In this document: piece after piece, positions 23,301 through 37,339 of the stretch
Position numbering within the stretch: the stretch's first letter is position 1
Layout of the letters: each line of letters opens with the position of its first letter
Made by a program: the position numbers and the translations under genes
Assembly: GCA_964019055.1 (NCBI GenBank)
Contig: OZ025207.1
Span: 25,515,617-25,579,616, forward strand
Reading direction: 5' to 3'
Source of the DNA: Anthopleura xanthogrammica
Taxonomy: Eukaryota > Cnidaria > Anthozoa > Actiniaria > Actiniidae
Length of the DNA: 64,000 nucleotides
Notes under the pieces: generated by a model
Seen by the model: the letters and a program-made list of their open reading frames with translations, nothing else
Databases searched by the model: none
What the model was told of the DNA's origin: nothing

Positions 23301-26300
23301 TATTCATTCCTTCCTTCCTTCCTTCATTCATTCATTTATTATTCATTCCTTCATTCCTTCAATCCTTCATTCATTCATTCATTCATTCATTTATTATTCC
23401 TTCCTTCCTTCCTTCCTTCATTCATTCATTTATTATTCCTTCCTTCCTTCCTTCCTTCATTCATTCATTTATTATTCATTCCTTCCTTCCTTCAATCCTT
23501 CATTCATTCATTCATTCATTCATTTATTATTCCTTCCTTCCTTCCTTCAATCCTTCATTCATTCATTCATTCATTCATTTATTATTCCTTCCTTCCTTCC
23601 TTCAATCCTTCATTCATTCATTCATTCATTCATTTATTATTCCTTCCTTCCTTCCTTCCTTCATTCATTCATTTATTATTCATTCCTTCCTTCCTTCATT
23701 CATTCATTCATTTATTATTCATTCCTTCCTTCCTTCCTTCATTCATTCATTCATTTATTATTCCTTCCTTCCTTCCTTCCTTCCTTCATTCATTCATTTA
23801 TTATTCCTTCCTTCCTTCCTTCCTTCATTCATTCATTTATTATTCATTCCTTCCTTCCTTCCTTCATTCATTCATTCATTTATTATTCCTTCCTTCCTTC
23901 CTTCCTTCCTTCATTCATTCATTTATTATTCCTTCCTTCCTTCCTTCCTTCCTTCATTCATTCATTTATTATTCATTCCTTCATTCCTTCATTCATTCAT
24001 TTATTATTCATTCCTTCCTTCCTTCCTTCATTCATTTATTATTCATTCCTTCCTTCCTTCCTTCATTCATTCATTTATTATTCATTCCTTCATTCCTTCA
24101 ATCCTTCATTCATTCATTCATTCATTCATTTATTATTCCTTCCTTCCTTCCTTCCTTCCTTCATTCATTCATTTATTATTCATTCCTTCATTCCTTCATT
24201 CATTCATTTATTATTCATTCCTTCCTTCCTTCCTTCATTCATTCATTTATTATTCATTCCTTCATTCCTTCATTCATTCATTTATTATTCATTCCTTCCT
24301 TCCTTCCTTCATTCATTTATTATTCATTCCTTCCTTCCTTCCTTCATTCATTCATTTATTATTCATTCTTTCATTCCTTCAATCCTTCATTCATTCATTC
24401 ATTCATTCATTTATTATTCATTCCTTCATTCCTTCAATCCTTCATTCATTCATTCATTCATTCATTCATTTATTATTCCTTCCTTCCTTCCTTCCTTCAT
24501 TCATTCATTTATTATTCATTCCTTCATTCCTTCAATCCTTCATTCATTCATTCATTCATTCATTCATTTATTATTCATTCCTTCATTCCTTCAATCCTTC
24601 ATTCATTCATTCATTCATTCATTCATTTATTATTCCTTCCTTCCTTCCTTCCTTCATTCATTCATTTATTATTCATTCCTTCATTCCTTCATTCATTCAT
24701 TTATTATTCATTCCTTCCTTCCTTCCTTCATTCATTCATTCATTTATTATTCCTTCCTTCCTTCCTTCCTTCCTTCCTTCATTCATTCATTTATTATTCC
24801 TTCCTTCCTTCCTTCCTTCCTTCATTCATTCATTTATTATTCATTCCTTCATTCCTTCATTCATTCATTTATTATTCATTCCTTCATTCCTTCAATCCTT
24901 CATTCATTCATTCATTCATTCATTCATTTATTATTCATTCCTTCATTCCTTCCTTCATTCATTCATTTATTATTCATTCATTCCTTCCTTCCTTCATTCA
25001 TTCATTTATTATTCATTCCTTCATTCCTTCAATCCTTCATTCATTCATTCATTCATTCATTTATTATTCCTTCCTTCCTTCCTTCCTTCATTCATTCATT
25101 TATTATTCATTCATTCCTTCCTTCCTTCATTCATTCATTTATTATTCATTCCTTCATTCCTTCAATCCTTCATTCATTCATTCATTCATTCATTTATTAT
25201 TCCTTCCTTCCTTCCTTCCTTCCTTCATTCATTCATTTATTATTCATTCCTTCATTCCTTCATTCATTCATTTATTATTCATTCCTTCCTTCCTTCATTC
25301 ATTCATTTATTATTCATTCCTTCCTTCCTTCAATCCTTCATTCATTCATTCATTCATTCATTTATTATTCCTTCCTTCCTTCCTTCAATCCTTCATTCAT
25401 TCATTCATTCATTCATTTATTATTCCTTCCTTCCTTCCTTCAATCCTTCATTCATTCATTCATTCATTCATTTATTATTCCTTCCTTCCTTCCTTCATTC
25501 ATTCATTTATTTATTTATTATTCATTCCTTCCTTCCTTCATTCATTCATTCATTTATTATTCATTCCTTCATTCCTTCCTTCCTTCCTTCATTCATTCAT
25601 TTATTATTCATTCCTTCCTTCCTTCCTTCCTTCATTCATTCATTTATTATTCATTCCTTCCTTCCTTCCTTCCTTCATTCATTCATTTATTATTCATTCC
25701 TTCCTTCAATCCTTCATTCATTCATTCATTCATTCATTTATTATTCCTTCCTTCCTTCCTTCCTTCCTTCATTCATTCATTTATTATTCATTCCTTCCTT
25801 CCTTCCTTCCTTCATTCATTCATTCATTTATTATTCATTCCTTCCTTCAATCCTTCATTCATTCATTCATTCATTCATTTATTATTCATTCCTTCATTCC
25901 TTCCTTCCTTCCTTCATTCATTCATTTATTATTCATTCCTTCATTCCTTCCTTCCTTCCTTCATTCATTCATTTATTATTCATTCCTTCCTTCCTTCCTT
26001 CCTTCATTCATTCATTTATTATTCATTCCTTCATTCCTTCATTCATTCATTTATTATTCATTCCTTCCTTCCTTCATTCATTCATTCATTTATTATTCAT
26101 TCCTTCCTTCCTTCCTTCCTTCCTTCATTCATTCATTTATTATTCATTCCTTCATTCCTTCATTCATTCATTTATTATTCATTCCTTCCTTCCTTCATTC
26201 ATTCATTCATTTATTATTCATTCCTTCATTCCTTCCTTCCTTCCTTCATTCATTCATTTATTATTCATTCCTTCATTCCTTCAATCCTTCATTCATTCAT

Positions 26301-29300
26301 TCATTCATTCATTTATTATTCCTTCCTTCCTTCCTTCCTTCCTTCATTCATTCATTTATTATTCATTCCTTCATTCCTTCATTCATTCATTTATTATTCA
26401 TTCCTTCCTTCCTTCCTTCCTTCATTCATTCATTTATTATTCATTCCTTCATTCCTTCAATCCTTCATTCATTCATTCATTCATTCATTTATTATTCCTT
26501 CCTTCCTTCCTTCCTTCCTTCATTCATTCATTTATTATTCATTCCTTCATTCCTTCATTCATTCATTTATTATTCATTCCTTCCTTCCTTCCTTCCTTCA
26601 TTCATTCATTTATTATTCATTCCTTCATTCCTTCATTCATTCATTTATTATTCATTCCTTCCTTCCTTCAATCCTTCATTCATTCATTCATTCATTCATT
26701 TATTATTCCTTCCTTCCTTCCTTCCTTCCTTCATTCATTCATTTATTATTCATTCCTTCCTTCCTTCATTCATTCATTTATTATTCATTCCTTCCTTCCT
26801 TCATTCATTCATTTATTATTCATTCCTTCATTCCTTCATTCATTCATTTATTATTCCTTCCTTCCTTCCTTCATTCATTCATTCATTTATTATTCATTCC
26901 TTCCTTCCTTCATTCCTTCATTCATTCATTTATTATTCATTCCTTCCTTCCTTCCTTCATTCATTCATTTATTATTCATTCCTTCCTTCCTTCATTCATT
27001 CATTCATTTATTATTCATTCCTTCCTTCCTTCATTCATTCATTTATTATTCATTCCTTCCTTCCTTCATTCATTCATTTATTATTCATTCCTTCATTCCT
27101 TCATTCATTCATTTATTATTCATTCCTTCCTTCCTTCAATCCTTCATTCATTCATTCATTCATTCATTTATTATTCATTCCTTCCTTCCTTCCTTCATTC
27201 ATTCATTTATTATTCATTCCTTCCTTCCTTCCTTCATTCATTCATTTATTATTCATTCCTTCCTTCCTTCATTCATTCATTTATTATTCATTCCTTCCTT
27301 CCTTCATTCATTCATTTATTATTCATTCCTTCCTTCCTTCATTCATTCATTTATTATTCCTTCCTTCCTTCCTTCATTCATTCATTCATTTATTATTCAT
27401 TCCTTCCTTCCTTCATTCATTCATTTATTATTCATTCCTTCCTTCCTTCATTCATTCATTTATTATTCATTCCTTCCTTCCTTCATTCATTCATTTATTA
27501 TTCCTTCCTTCCTTCCTTCATTCATTCATTCATTTATTATTCATTCCTTCCTTCCTTCATTCATTCATTTATTATTCATTCCTTCCTTCCTTCATTCATT
27601 CATTTATTATTCATTCCTTCATTCCTTCATTCATTCATTTATTATTCCTTCCTTCCTTCCTTCATTCATTCATTCATTTATTATTCATTCCTTCCTTCCT
27701 TCATTCATTCATTTATTATTCATTCCTTCCTTCCTTCATTCATTCATTTATTATTCATTCCTTCATTCCTTCATTCATTCATTTATTATTCCTTCCTTCC
27801 TTCCTTCCTTCCTTCATTCATTCATTTATTATTCATTCCTTCCTTCCTTCATTCATTCATTTATTATTCATTCCTTCCTTCCTTCATTCATTCATTTATT
27901 ATTCATTCCTTCCTTCATTCATTCATTCATTTATTATTCATTCCTTCCTTCCTTCATTCATTCATTTATTATTCATTCCTTCCTTCATTCATTCATTCAT
28001 TTATTATTCATTCCTTCCTTCCTTCATTCATTCATTTATTATTCATTCCTTCCTTCCTTCATTCATTCATTTATTATTCATTCCTTCCTTCCTTCATTCA
28101 TTCATTTATTATTCATTCCTTCCTTCCTTCATTCATTCATTTATTATTCATTCCTTCCTTCCTTCATTCATTCATTTATTATTCATTCCTTCCTTCATTC
28201 ATTCATTCATTTATTATTCATTCCTTCCTTCCTTCATTCATTCATTTATTATTCATTCCTTCCTTCCTTCATTCATTCATTTATTATTCATTCCTTCCTT
28301 CCTTCATTCATTCATTTATTATTCATTCCTTCCTTCCTTCCTTCATTCATTTATTATTCATTCCTTCCTTCCTTCATTCATTCATTTATTATTCATTCCT
28401 TCCTTCATTCATTCATTCATTTATTATTCATTCCTTCCTTCCTTCATTCATTCATTTATTATTCATTCCTTCCTTCCTTCATTCATTCATTTATTATTCA
28501 TTCCTTCATTCCTTCATTCATTCATTTATTATTCCTTCCTTCCTTCCTTCCTTCCTTCATTCATTCATTTATTATTCATTCCTTCCTTCCTTCATTCATT
28601 CATTTATTATTCATTCCTTCCTTCCTTCATTCATTCATTTATTATTCATTCCTTCATTCCTTCATTCATTCATTTATTATTCCTTCCTTCCTTCCTTCAT
28701 TCATTCATTCATTTATTATTCATTCCTTCCTTCCTTCATTCATTCATTTATTATTCATTCCTTCCTTCCTTCATTCATTCATTTATTATTCATTCCTTCC
28801 TTCCTTCATTCATTCATTTATTATTCATTCCTTCCTTCCTTCATTCATTCATTTATTATTCCTTCCTTCCTTCCTTCATTCATTCATTCATTTATTATTC
28901 ATTCCTTCCTTCCTTCATTCATTCATTTATTATTCATTCCTTCCTTCCTTCATTCATTCATTTATTATTCATTCCTTCCTTCCTTCATTCATTCATTTAT
29001 TATTCATTCCTTCATTCCTTCATTCATTCATTTATTATTCATTCCTTCCTTCCTTCATTCATTCATTCATTTATTATTCATTCCTTCATTCCTTCCTTCC
29101 TTCCTTCATTCATTCATTTATTATTCATTCCTTCATTCCTTCAATCCTTCATTCATTCATTCATTCATTCATTTATTATTCCTTCCTTCCTTCCTTCCTT
29201 CCTTCATTCATTCATTTATTATTCATTCCTTCATTCCTTCATTCATTCATTTATTATTCATTCCTTCCTTCCTTCATTCATTCATTTATTATTCATTCCT

Positions 29301-31876
29301 TCCTTCCTTCAATCCTTCATTCATTCATTCATTCATTCATTTATTATTCCTTCCTTCCTTCCTTCAATCCTTCATTCATTCATTTATTCATTCATTTATT
29401 ATTCCTTCCTTCCTTCCTTCAATCCTTCATTCATTCATTCATTCATTCATTTATTATTCCTTCCTTCCTTCCTTCAATCCTTCATTCATTCATTCATTCA
29501 TTCATTTATTTATTTATTATTCATTCCTTCCTTCCTTCATTCATTCATTCATTTATTATTCATTCCTTCATTCCTTCCTTCCTTCCTTCATTCATTCATT
29601 TATTATTCATTCCTTCCTTCCTTCATTCATTCATTCATTTATTATTCATTCCTTCCTTCCTTCCTTCCTTCATTCATTTATTTATTTATTATTCCTTCAT
29701 TCCTTCCTTCCTTCCTTCATTCATTTATTTATTTATTTATTATTCATTCATTCATTCATTCATTCATTCATTCATTCATTCATTCATTCATTCCTTCCTT
29801 CCTTCCTTCCTTCATTCATTCATTTATTATTCATTCCTTCCTTCATTCCTTCCTTCCTTCATTTGTTTATTTATTATTCATTCCTTCCTTCCTTCCTTTC
29901 TTCCTTCATTCATTTATTTATTTATTATTCATTCCTTCCTTCATTCCTTCCTTCCTTCCTTCATTTATTTATTTATTATTCATTCCTTCCTTCCATCATT
30001 CATTTATTTATTTATTAGTCATTCCTTCATTCATTCATTCATTTATTCATTCATTCATTCATTCATTCATTCATTCATTCATTCATTCATTTATTATTCC
30101 TTCCTTCATTCCTTCCTTCCTTCCTTCATTCATTCATTTATTATTCATTCCTTCCTTCCTTCATTCATTCATTTATTTATTTATTATTCATTCCTTCCTT
30201 CCTTCCTTCATTCATTCATTTATTATTCCTTCCTTCCTTCCTTCATTCATTCATTTATTTATTTATTATTCATTCCTTCCTTCCTTCCTTCATTCATTCA
30301 TTTATTATTCATTCCTTCCTTCCTTCATTCATTCATTCATTTATTATTCATTCCTTCCTTCCTTCCTTCCTTCATTCATTTATTTATTTATTATTCCTTC
30401 ATTCCTTCCTTCCTTCCTTCATTCATTTATTTATTTATTTATTATTCATTCATTCATTCATTCATTCATTCATTCATTCATTCCTTCCTTCCTTCCTTCC
30501 TTCATTCATTCATTTATTATTCATTCCTTCCTTCATTCCTTCCTTCCTTCATTTGTTTATTTATTATTCATTCCTTCCTTCCTTCCTTTCTTCCTTCATT
30601 CATTTATTTATTTATTATTCATTCCTTCCTTCATTCCTTCCTTCCTTCCTTCATTTATTTATTTATTATTCATTCCTTCCTTCCATCATTCATTTATTTA
30701 TTTATTATTCATTCCTTCATTCATTCATTCATTTATTCATTCATTCATTCATTCATTCATTCATTCATTCATTCATTCATTCATTTATTATTCATTCCTT
30801 CATTCCTTCCTTCCTTCCTTCATTCATTCATTTATTATTCATTCCTTCCTTCCTTCATTCATTTATTATTCATTCCTTCATTCCTTCATTCATTCATTCC
30901 TTCCTTCATTCATTCATTTATTTATTTATTATTCCTTCATTCCTTCCTTCCTTCTTTCATTCATTTATTTATTTATTTATTATTCATTCATTCATTCCTT
31001 CCTTCCTTCCTTCCTTCCTTCCTTCCTTCATTCATTCATTTATTATTCATTCCTTCCTTCATTCCTTCCTTCCTTCATTTGTTTATTTATTATTCATTCC
31101 TTCTTTCCTTCCTTTCTTCCTTCATTCATTTATTTATTTATTATTCATTCCTTCCTTCATTCCTTCCTTCCTTCCTTCATTTATTTATTTATTATTCATT
31201 CCTTCCTTCCATCATTCATTTATTTATTTATTATTCATTCCTTTCTTCCTTCCTTCATTTATTTAATATTCATTCCATTCTTCCTTCCTTCCTTCCTTCA
31301 TTCATGCGTTTATTTATTTATTATTCATTCCTTCCTTCCTTCATTTATTTATTTATTTATTTATTTATTTATTATTCATTCCTTCCTTCCTTCCTTCATT
31401 CATTTATTTATTATTCATTCCTTCCTTCATTCCTTCCTTCCTTCATTCATTTATTTATTTATTATTCATTCCTTCCTTCATTCCTTCCTTCCTTCCTTCA
31501 TTCATTTATTTTTTATTCATTCCTTCCTTCATTCCTTCCTTCCTTCCTTCCTTCCTTCATTCATTTATTTATTTATTATTCATTCCTTCCTTCCTTCATT
31601 CATTCATTTATTTATTTATTTATTGTTCATTCCTTCCTTCCTTCCTTCATTCATTCATTTATTTATTTATTTATTGTTCATTCCTTCCTTCCTTCCTTCA
31701 TTCATTTATTTATTATTCATTCCATTCTTCCTTCCATCCTTCCTTCCTTCATTCATTCATTTATTTATTATTCATTCCTTCCTTCCTTCCTTTCTTCCTT
31801 CATTCATTCATTTTTTTATTATTCATTCCTTCCTTCCTTCCTTCCTTTCTTCATTCATTCATTCATTTATTATTCA
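20329..31876. repeat. Giant TTCN satellite, about 11.5 kb
   Basis: Built of TTCC, TTCA and TTTA tetramers with a recurring TTA break. In 27-29 kb the dominant unit is 35 bp: TTCA, three TTCC, three TTCA, TTTA, TTA. Elsewhere TTTA runs and TTCAATCC variants lengthen units. From about 29.7 kb a higher-order block repeats: the marker 'cttcatttgtttatttatta' recurs near 29858, 30548 and 31073. The unit contains no stop codon in any + frame, hence a spurious 9.7 kb open frame. Confidence 0.97.
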
Positions 31877-32940
31877 AATTACAAATATTACACATTTCAT
31901 TGTCGTCCCTCTTTTATAAAAACAGGATAAGATGAATTATGGAATATGAACTATGCTATTCTTTTTATTCCATTGGTTGTATTGTTTCTAGGTATTGTCT
32001 TTAAGTAGTTTTCGATTGGTTATATCAGTATCGTACGATTCTTTGTTTCATTGTTCTTCATTGTTTTAAGTCTTTTTTAAAAGTATTTTTCCGTTTCATC
32101 GATTATTCAAATTAGTAACATAAGTTCACGTAAAGTTAGTTTTTCTAGTCAGTCCTCGTCAAGTTTATACTGACACGCGTGAAAAACGTCTGCGTATGCT
32201 CTAAGTCCGCATGCAAATTAGTCAAAAGCGTCTTCGTGCTATTGTAGAAATATGCAAATTTGACTTTCATACTTGCCTGAAGAATAGTCTTTACAAAATG
32301 CCAAAACTTAAAGTCAGTTCTTGAAACTTAAGGCTAATTCTTTCATAATGCCTTTATTAATACAGTATCTTGGTCACACAAAAGTATATCCACGAACTTT
32401 TTTGTATACTTGGAGAAAACAAGCATTTATTTTCTCACTAAAACTCTTGTAAATTCTTGGAAAGCGTGCTGAAAGGCACGCATGCGCAAAGGTTTTTCTC
32501 TAGTGTCATTTATACTAGCTTGTTTTGTAAGTATTACTCTCGTTCTTTTGTTCGTGGTATTCGTTTTCTAGATTTAATTTGTTCACGCTTTACTCAATAT
32601 ATTCAACTTAAACTATATTCGTTTAGTTGTAGAAACCAATAAGCGTATTTAAAAAACTTCTGGCTTAAATCAAATGTGATACGTTTTTGGTTTGCGACTA
32701 CACTATATATATATATATATATTATTGATTTCTACTGATTTTTAAAGTTTCAAAGTCATAGAGTTATTTTGAAAGTTATTTTTGGTAAATCAAAAAAAAA
32801 AAATGTTCTTGACAAGCAAAGTGTAGAGCTCAAGTATTAGGTGTTTTTGTTGCCTGGTTAATGTTTTACAAGTTGTTTTGGCGGCTTCGAATCCTGCCAG
32901 GAGCTCAGAATTTGTTTCCAAGAAAAATTTGCTTGAAGTA
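31877..32940. other. AT-rich spacer, no gene seen
   Basis: Contains a short (TA)n at about 32703-32721. No homology or credible frame recognised. Confidence 0.5.
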
Positions 32941-33241
32941 AAGGTCCTGTTATGCAACTTTCTCAGCAACTTGTCTCGCAATGTTTGAAAATGTATGGTT
33001 GCAAGTTGCCTAGAGACCCTCCTACTCTGTCAGCAACTTGTCAGCAACTTGTCTCGCAATGCTTGAAAAATTAGCGTTGCAGGTTGCTGAGGTTAGTTGT
33101 TGCACTGCAACTTGATCTCAGCAACTTGCAACGACTTGAAAAATATGCCTTAAAATTGCGAGACAAGTTGCTGGAGGGGTGATACACTGTGCAATGGCGT
33201 TGCCAAGTTGCTGAGAAAATTGCACAGTGTAACAGGGCCTT
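32941..33241. mobile_element. Palindromic MITE, about 300 bp
   Basis: Ends 'aaggtcctgttatgcaac' and 'gcacagtgtaacagggcctt' are imperfect inverted repeats, with 'tttctcagcaacttg' / 'caagttgctgagaaaa' just inside. The interior is made of repeated 'cagcaacttgtctcgcaat' motifs in both directions. Non-coding. Confidence 0.8.
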
Positions 33242-33301
33242 AACAAAGAACTTCTAAAGTATAGCCCTTTTCGGCTTCAGATATTGTATATTGAGTATTA
33301 C

Positions 33302-33698
33302 CTGACAACAGTCGGGAAGAGTTCTGACTAGTACACGTACAGAACGTCAAAGGCGATGGTAATGAACATCTTGCCCAAAACCATGGCCATCACGATCTTA
33401 CCAGCTTCATAACCTGATGAAATAAGACTGTTACCTATAGATTTACAATGTCAGAGAAACGTATAGTACCTTGGTTTTCTTTATGTTTTTGATATTTACT
33501 TGTCCAGTTACAAAACAAACTGAGTTTATTGTGAATGTACTGTAGGGATCCAGAGTTACAAAACATGTTTCATGGTCAATGTATAGTTTGTATTCTGTAC
33601 CTTTACTGCTATTGTCATAGTAACTCAAGACAGCTGCAACGACGCTCACTACACCCGCCAGCCACAAACTGAAAACCATGGACTTGTTCCTACCTAAC
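33302..33698 (-). pseudogene. SLC22-like copy D, exons 6 and 7 only, nonsense mutation
   Basis: Two exons with intact GT-AG borders and the same lengths as in A-C: 33601-33698 (98 bp, 'LGRNKSMVFSLWLAG') and 33302-33413 (112 bp, 'YEAGKIVMAMVLGK'). In the second, a TCG codon has become TAG right after 'VLYVY', so the copy is dead. No other exons lie nearby on this strand. More diverged from A-C than they are from one another. Confidence 0.88.
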
Positions 33699-33835
33699 CT
33701 GAAAATGAGTGCGATTTGTGTTTGTCAAAATGGCGGCAGAAAACTCCTGTGAGTTAAAATAGAAACAAGTGGAAAAACTAAAATCAAACCAGCACTATAA
33801 AAAGAGCACATTTAGTTTTGTAAAGATTAATTAAG

Positions 33836-33940
33836 TAAGACCCGGTTAGACGTGCCGAATCTAATGCAAAAGAGCAAAACCTATTGATTGAATTCATTTG
33901 CATTATATTCAACAAATTCGACGTCTAAACCGGGCCTAAG
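33836..33940. mobile_element. Short palindromic MITE, about 105 bp
   Basis: Inverted ends 'taagacccggttagacgt' and 'acgtctaaaccgggcctaag' with a short loop. Confidence 0.75.
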
Positions 33941-34010
33941 TTGTTATATCGGCTAAGAAAACTTTTATGTTAAAAGTTAAAAACTGGCGAATGTACAGAC
34001 GTTTCTATGC

Positions 34011-34097
34011 CTTGTTATTCGTTCTGTGACGCACAGAACAATGGTCTCATGGTACTGTTGGTACGTATACTTGGACATCTCTGGGATCTTTTTGGTT
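34011..34097 (+). pseudogene. SLC22 exon-4 donor fragment
   Basis: The piece 'ttattcgttctgtgacgcac' to 'ctcatggtactgttg', then 'gtacgtatacttgg' and a partial 'gggatcttttt', matches the 3' end of exon 4, its donor, and the start of the next 80-bp unit as found in copy C. Orientation is opposite to copy D. Confidence 0.8.
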
Positions 34098-34917
34098 TTG
34101 ACCAGTTTGAATTTCGCCTATTTCACGCTTCCAAAAGAAGACGTATTCAAAGAAGATTATCTCCCAATAAATTTAGTCAAAATATAAAATTTATACTTCA
34201 AATAACAGTTCTATGGCACAAACTAAAGTGTCCCTACAAACTTTGGTTACAAATGATCTTTTGCGAATTTTGAAATTACTAATTTCACGCCTTCGCGTCC
34301 CTTCAAATTGCAAAATTCGTTATTCGCTTCTAAAAATCGAATTTTTTTTTTCGAAAACTAATTGAACCATTGTACTTGGCAACTAGTAGACTTTCTTCAG
34401 GCAAATTTTGAGCATATGCGATATTTGAGCAATTTCCAACTTTCCTCGATCCTTACACGGACTGCCTCTTAACAATCTCTAAATTTTACAGAGAATGTAT
34501 GTTCTCGTTGGCATTATTGCCAACAAGTACTTATTTGAAAGCTGTTATCTCGGAAACTATTGCATGCAAAGAGCTAAAAATTTAGTAGATTACTTATATC
34601 AATAAGATCTTTAAAGTTTTTGGTTCAGTTTGTGTTTTTCTTGAATTTAAATCGTATGGTAACACAACAAGCGATCCAACTCTTAACATTGGGGACGAAA
34701 GACGTCAAATTTAACCTTAATATTTGATATTCTTCTTCTGGTGCTCCAAATTAAAATATTAATAAATTTGCACTAAAATTTAAGGTGAGTTATTGAGGTT
34801 TGAATAAATGTAACTCGAGCGAACGCTCCAAAAAAATTCTAAGTGCCGAGTGCTATACATCTATGCCGGGAGCTTCCAACCGATTTGTGCCAAATATTAT
34901 TGTAATCAGGGGAAGCC

Positions 34918-35792
34918 GGTAACTTTCTTAAACACAGCCATTTGTCTTGGGAACCACACATAGTGCAAACAATTAAGAAAGTTTCTCCTAAGATTGCACT
35001 TTTGAATAGACTTACAAGTTTCCTAGCTACCAAGATCCTGTTAAGAATATATAAACAAACCATACTGCCAGTACTGGACTATGGATCTGTTGTGTGGCAT
35101 GATTGTAATAAATGCCTATCAGAAAAGATTGAGAAAATACAAAATCAAGCAATGAGAGTAATTCTAAGGGCCAACAGAACAACATGCACTCAAGATATGA
35201 GAAATACATTGGGTTTACTGACATTATTTAATAGGAGGAGATTCCTCAGATTCATATACATCTTCAAGATAATTAACAACCAGAGCTGCCCAATTCAGTT
35301 ACAAGGGTTATTAACTCAAAGAAAACAGCTCCACGGCAGAAGTTTAAGGGACAAGCGAAATCTGAATATAAGAAGTACAAAGACTTCAGTTGGACTGAAA
35401 ACTTTTGAGGTTGCAGCTTCCAGTGATTGGAACAATTTACCACTAAATATTAAGAAAATAACATCATTATCTACTTTTAAAAGATAATTATATAAATATC
35501 TAAGGCAAAATGATATTGAAAATCATAGATGCACAGTGTAAACCATTAGACAATTTTATTCATTTATTTATTTATTATTTTATTTTTATTAAATTTTTGA
35601 ATGCCTAGGGATTGGGACTGGGATTGGGATTAGGATTAGAGGGTTATTTAATGAAAATATATATATCTATATCAGTTTTTATATTTTATATTATATTTTA
35701 TATTTACAATTATAGTTATATTTAGCTACACTGGACATCTTGTTAAGACCAGTGTTTCTTAATACTGATAGATTTTTCCAGTTTAAATAAAG

Positions 35793-35853
<61 letters not shown>
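34918..35853 (+). mobile_element. LINE RT C-terminal remnant with (TTA)n tail
   Basis: Frame 34942-35487 reads 'SWEPHIVQTIKKVSPKIALL', 'ILPVLDYGSVVWHDC', 'IEKIQNQAMRVIL' and 'DWNNLPLNIKKITSLSTFK'. This is the C-terminal RT extension of Jockey/CR1-type LINEs. A stop follows, then an AT-rich 3' UTR and a (TTA)n run of about 60 bp. 5' truncated. Confidence 0.88.
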
Positions 35854-35855
<2 letters not shown>

Positions 35856-36500
35856 GGTGGTTTTTGAGTGGGGTTTACTTTCGATTTCGCGATTTATGAG
35901 CGAGAGTCGAATGTACGGCTGAATGTGGGGCTTACTTCAGCCCGGTCTCCATTTCGCTCGCGTAGTATTTACGAAGTCGATCCATTGCTTTCTTCTGGCC
36001 TTTGCCTCGAGCCATATCAATAAAATATGGAATGATGTGAAGCACTATTCCCAGTTTTGAATTTGGTGTGTTGGAACACTGAATTTCCAACAACACATCT
36101 ACTTGGCATTTTTTGATATTTCATACGAAACAAGAAGCAGCGTAAAGAAATGTTAGGAAGAACTGTTGCGTGACTGACCGATTTTACGTCATCAAAATAC
36201 TAGTGCCAGTCTTTCTTGAGGCACAAAGTCACGGCCAACCAAGAAGGGCGTGGCAAATTTGACAACTTTAAAGCTAATTTTGAGGGCTTTGCGCAAACCA
36301 AATCGAGAAAAAAAAATTGCAGTCTATATCTACGACATTAGGAGAATTCAAATCGAACAAGAAAGTCTGAAGGCATATATACACTTTAAGGAGGTGATAA
36401 GATGTCGTGATGTGAAACGCAAGGGGCGTTGAGGAATTTCGTATACATTATGTAAATGTGCAGGCGAAGCAATAAAGTTTTTGTAAGGACAGCAAATAGA
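35854..36500. other. No gene seen
   Basis: Unassigned sequence between a LINE tail and TIR elements. Short frames are without recognisable similarity. Confidence 0.5.
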
Positions 36501-36540
36501 AAAAAAAAAGGGGCTTATTTATTCGTTATACTTAGTAAAT

Positions 36541-36713
36541 AAACCCCTTCTAGCGACTGGGATATCGGCTGATAATGTCCGAGAATGAGATATGGTCCGA
36601 AAAAAGAACATTTGGCTGAGAAGCAAAGCTTCGAGGGCAAATGTGATATTTTAAGGACCATTTCTCATCCAAGGACATTATCAGCCGATATTCCAGTGAG
36701 CCGGAAGGGGTTT
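36541..36713. mobile_element. Palindromic MITE
   Basis: Ends 'aaaccccttc' and 'gaaggggttt', with inner arms 'gatatcggctgataatgtcc' and 'ggacattatcagccgatatt'. Non-coding. Confidence 0.75.
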
Positions 36714-36720
36714 ATATATT

Positions 36721-37236
36721 TTATAACCCAACGACTTCACTGGAATGGATTCAGCAAACTGCATTGACTCATCATCTCCAGAGTTTTCAAAAAATAGTTC
36801 TCTCGTCTCCCAACTGGATATAAAAGCAATTATTTTGGTAAATGAAAGCTCTTTGATATTGAATATTCTATTTTTTGACGTTAGTTGTCGAATTGTTTGT
36901 TGGTTTTTAGTAGTTTATAAAAACAATTTCGAAAACAAACAAAAAACTTTATTCACGAAACAACATGGATGTTTACCATTGAAGAAATTTACAGCATATT
37001 TTGTTGAATTTTTCGTGTTTGCTGCCGTAGTTTTCTCAACCAGTCCTTGTATTTTACTCTCACTTGTTTGTAAAAACCGAGTTTCTTTGTTTTCCGTGAT
37101 TTTTCTTTTCTTTTTTTTAAACGTTTTTCCCTTCTACTGGAGATCACTTCGGACGGGGGATATCGCCTGATATTCGTCCTGCACGTGACCCATTTGAACC
37201 AATGACAGCGCCCGAAAATTAATCGTTGGGTTATAA
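36721..37236. mobile_element. TIR element bordering the right arm
   Basis: Perfect 14-bp inverted ends 'ttataacccaacga' / 'tcgttgggttataa', about 516 bp apart. The similarity of the right arm to the left arm starts just beyond its right end (about 37243), so the element or a break next to it bounds the duplication. No transposase recognised. Confidence 0.7.
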
Positions 37237-37339
37237 CAAAAAGTATCCTCTTATCTATGGTGTAGCTGAACAGGTACAACATCATTCTTGGATATACAAT
37301 CAAGGTAAGAAATGTCGCCACTTTACATTATACACCGAG

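Noticed and set aside
20305..30018. Continuous open frame of 3,237 codons rich in Phe/Ser/His/Ile/Leu/Pro
   Set aside because: It is the translation of TTCC/TTCA/TTTA satellite, which has no stop codon in any + frame; composition only, no domain.
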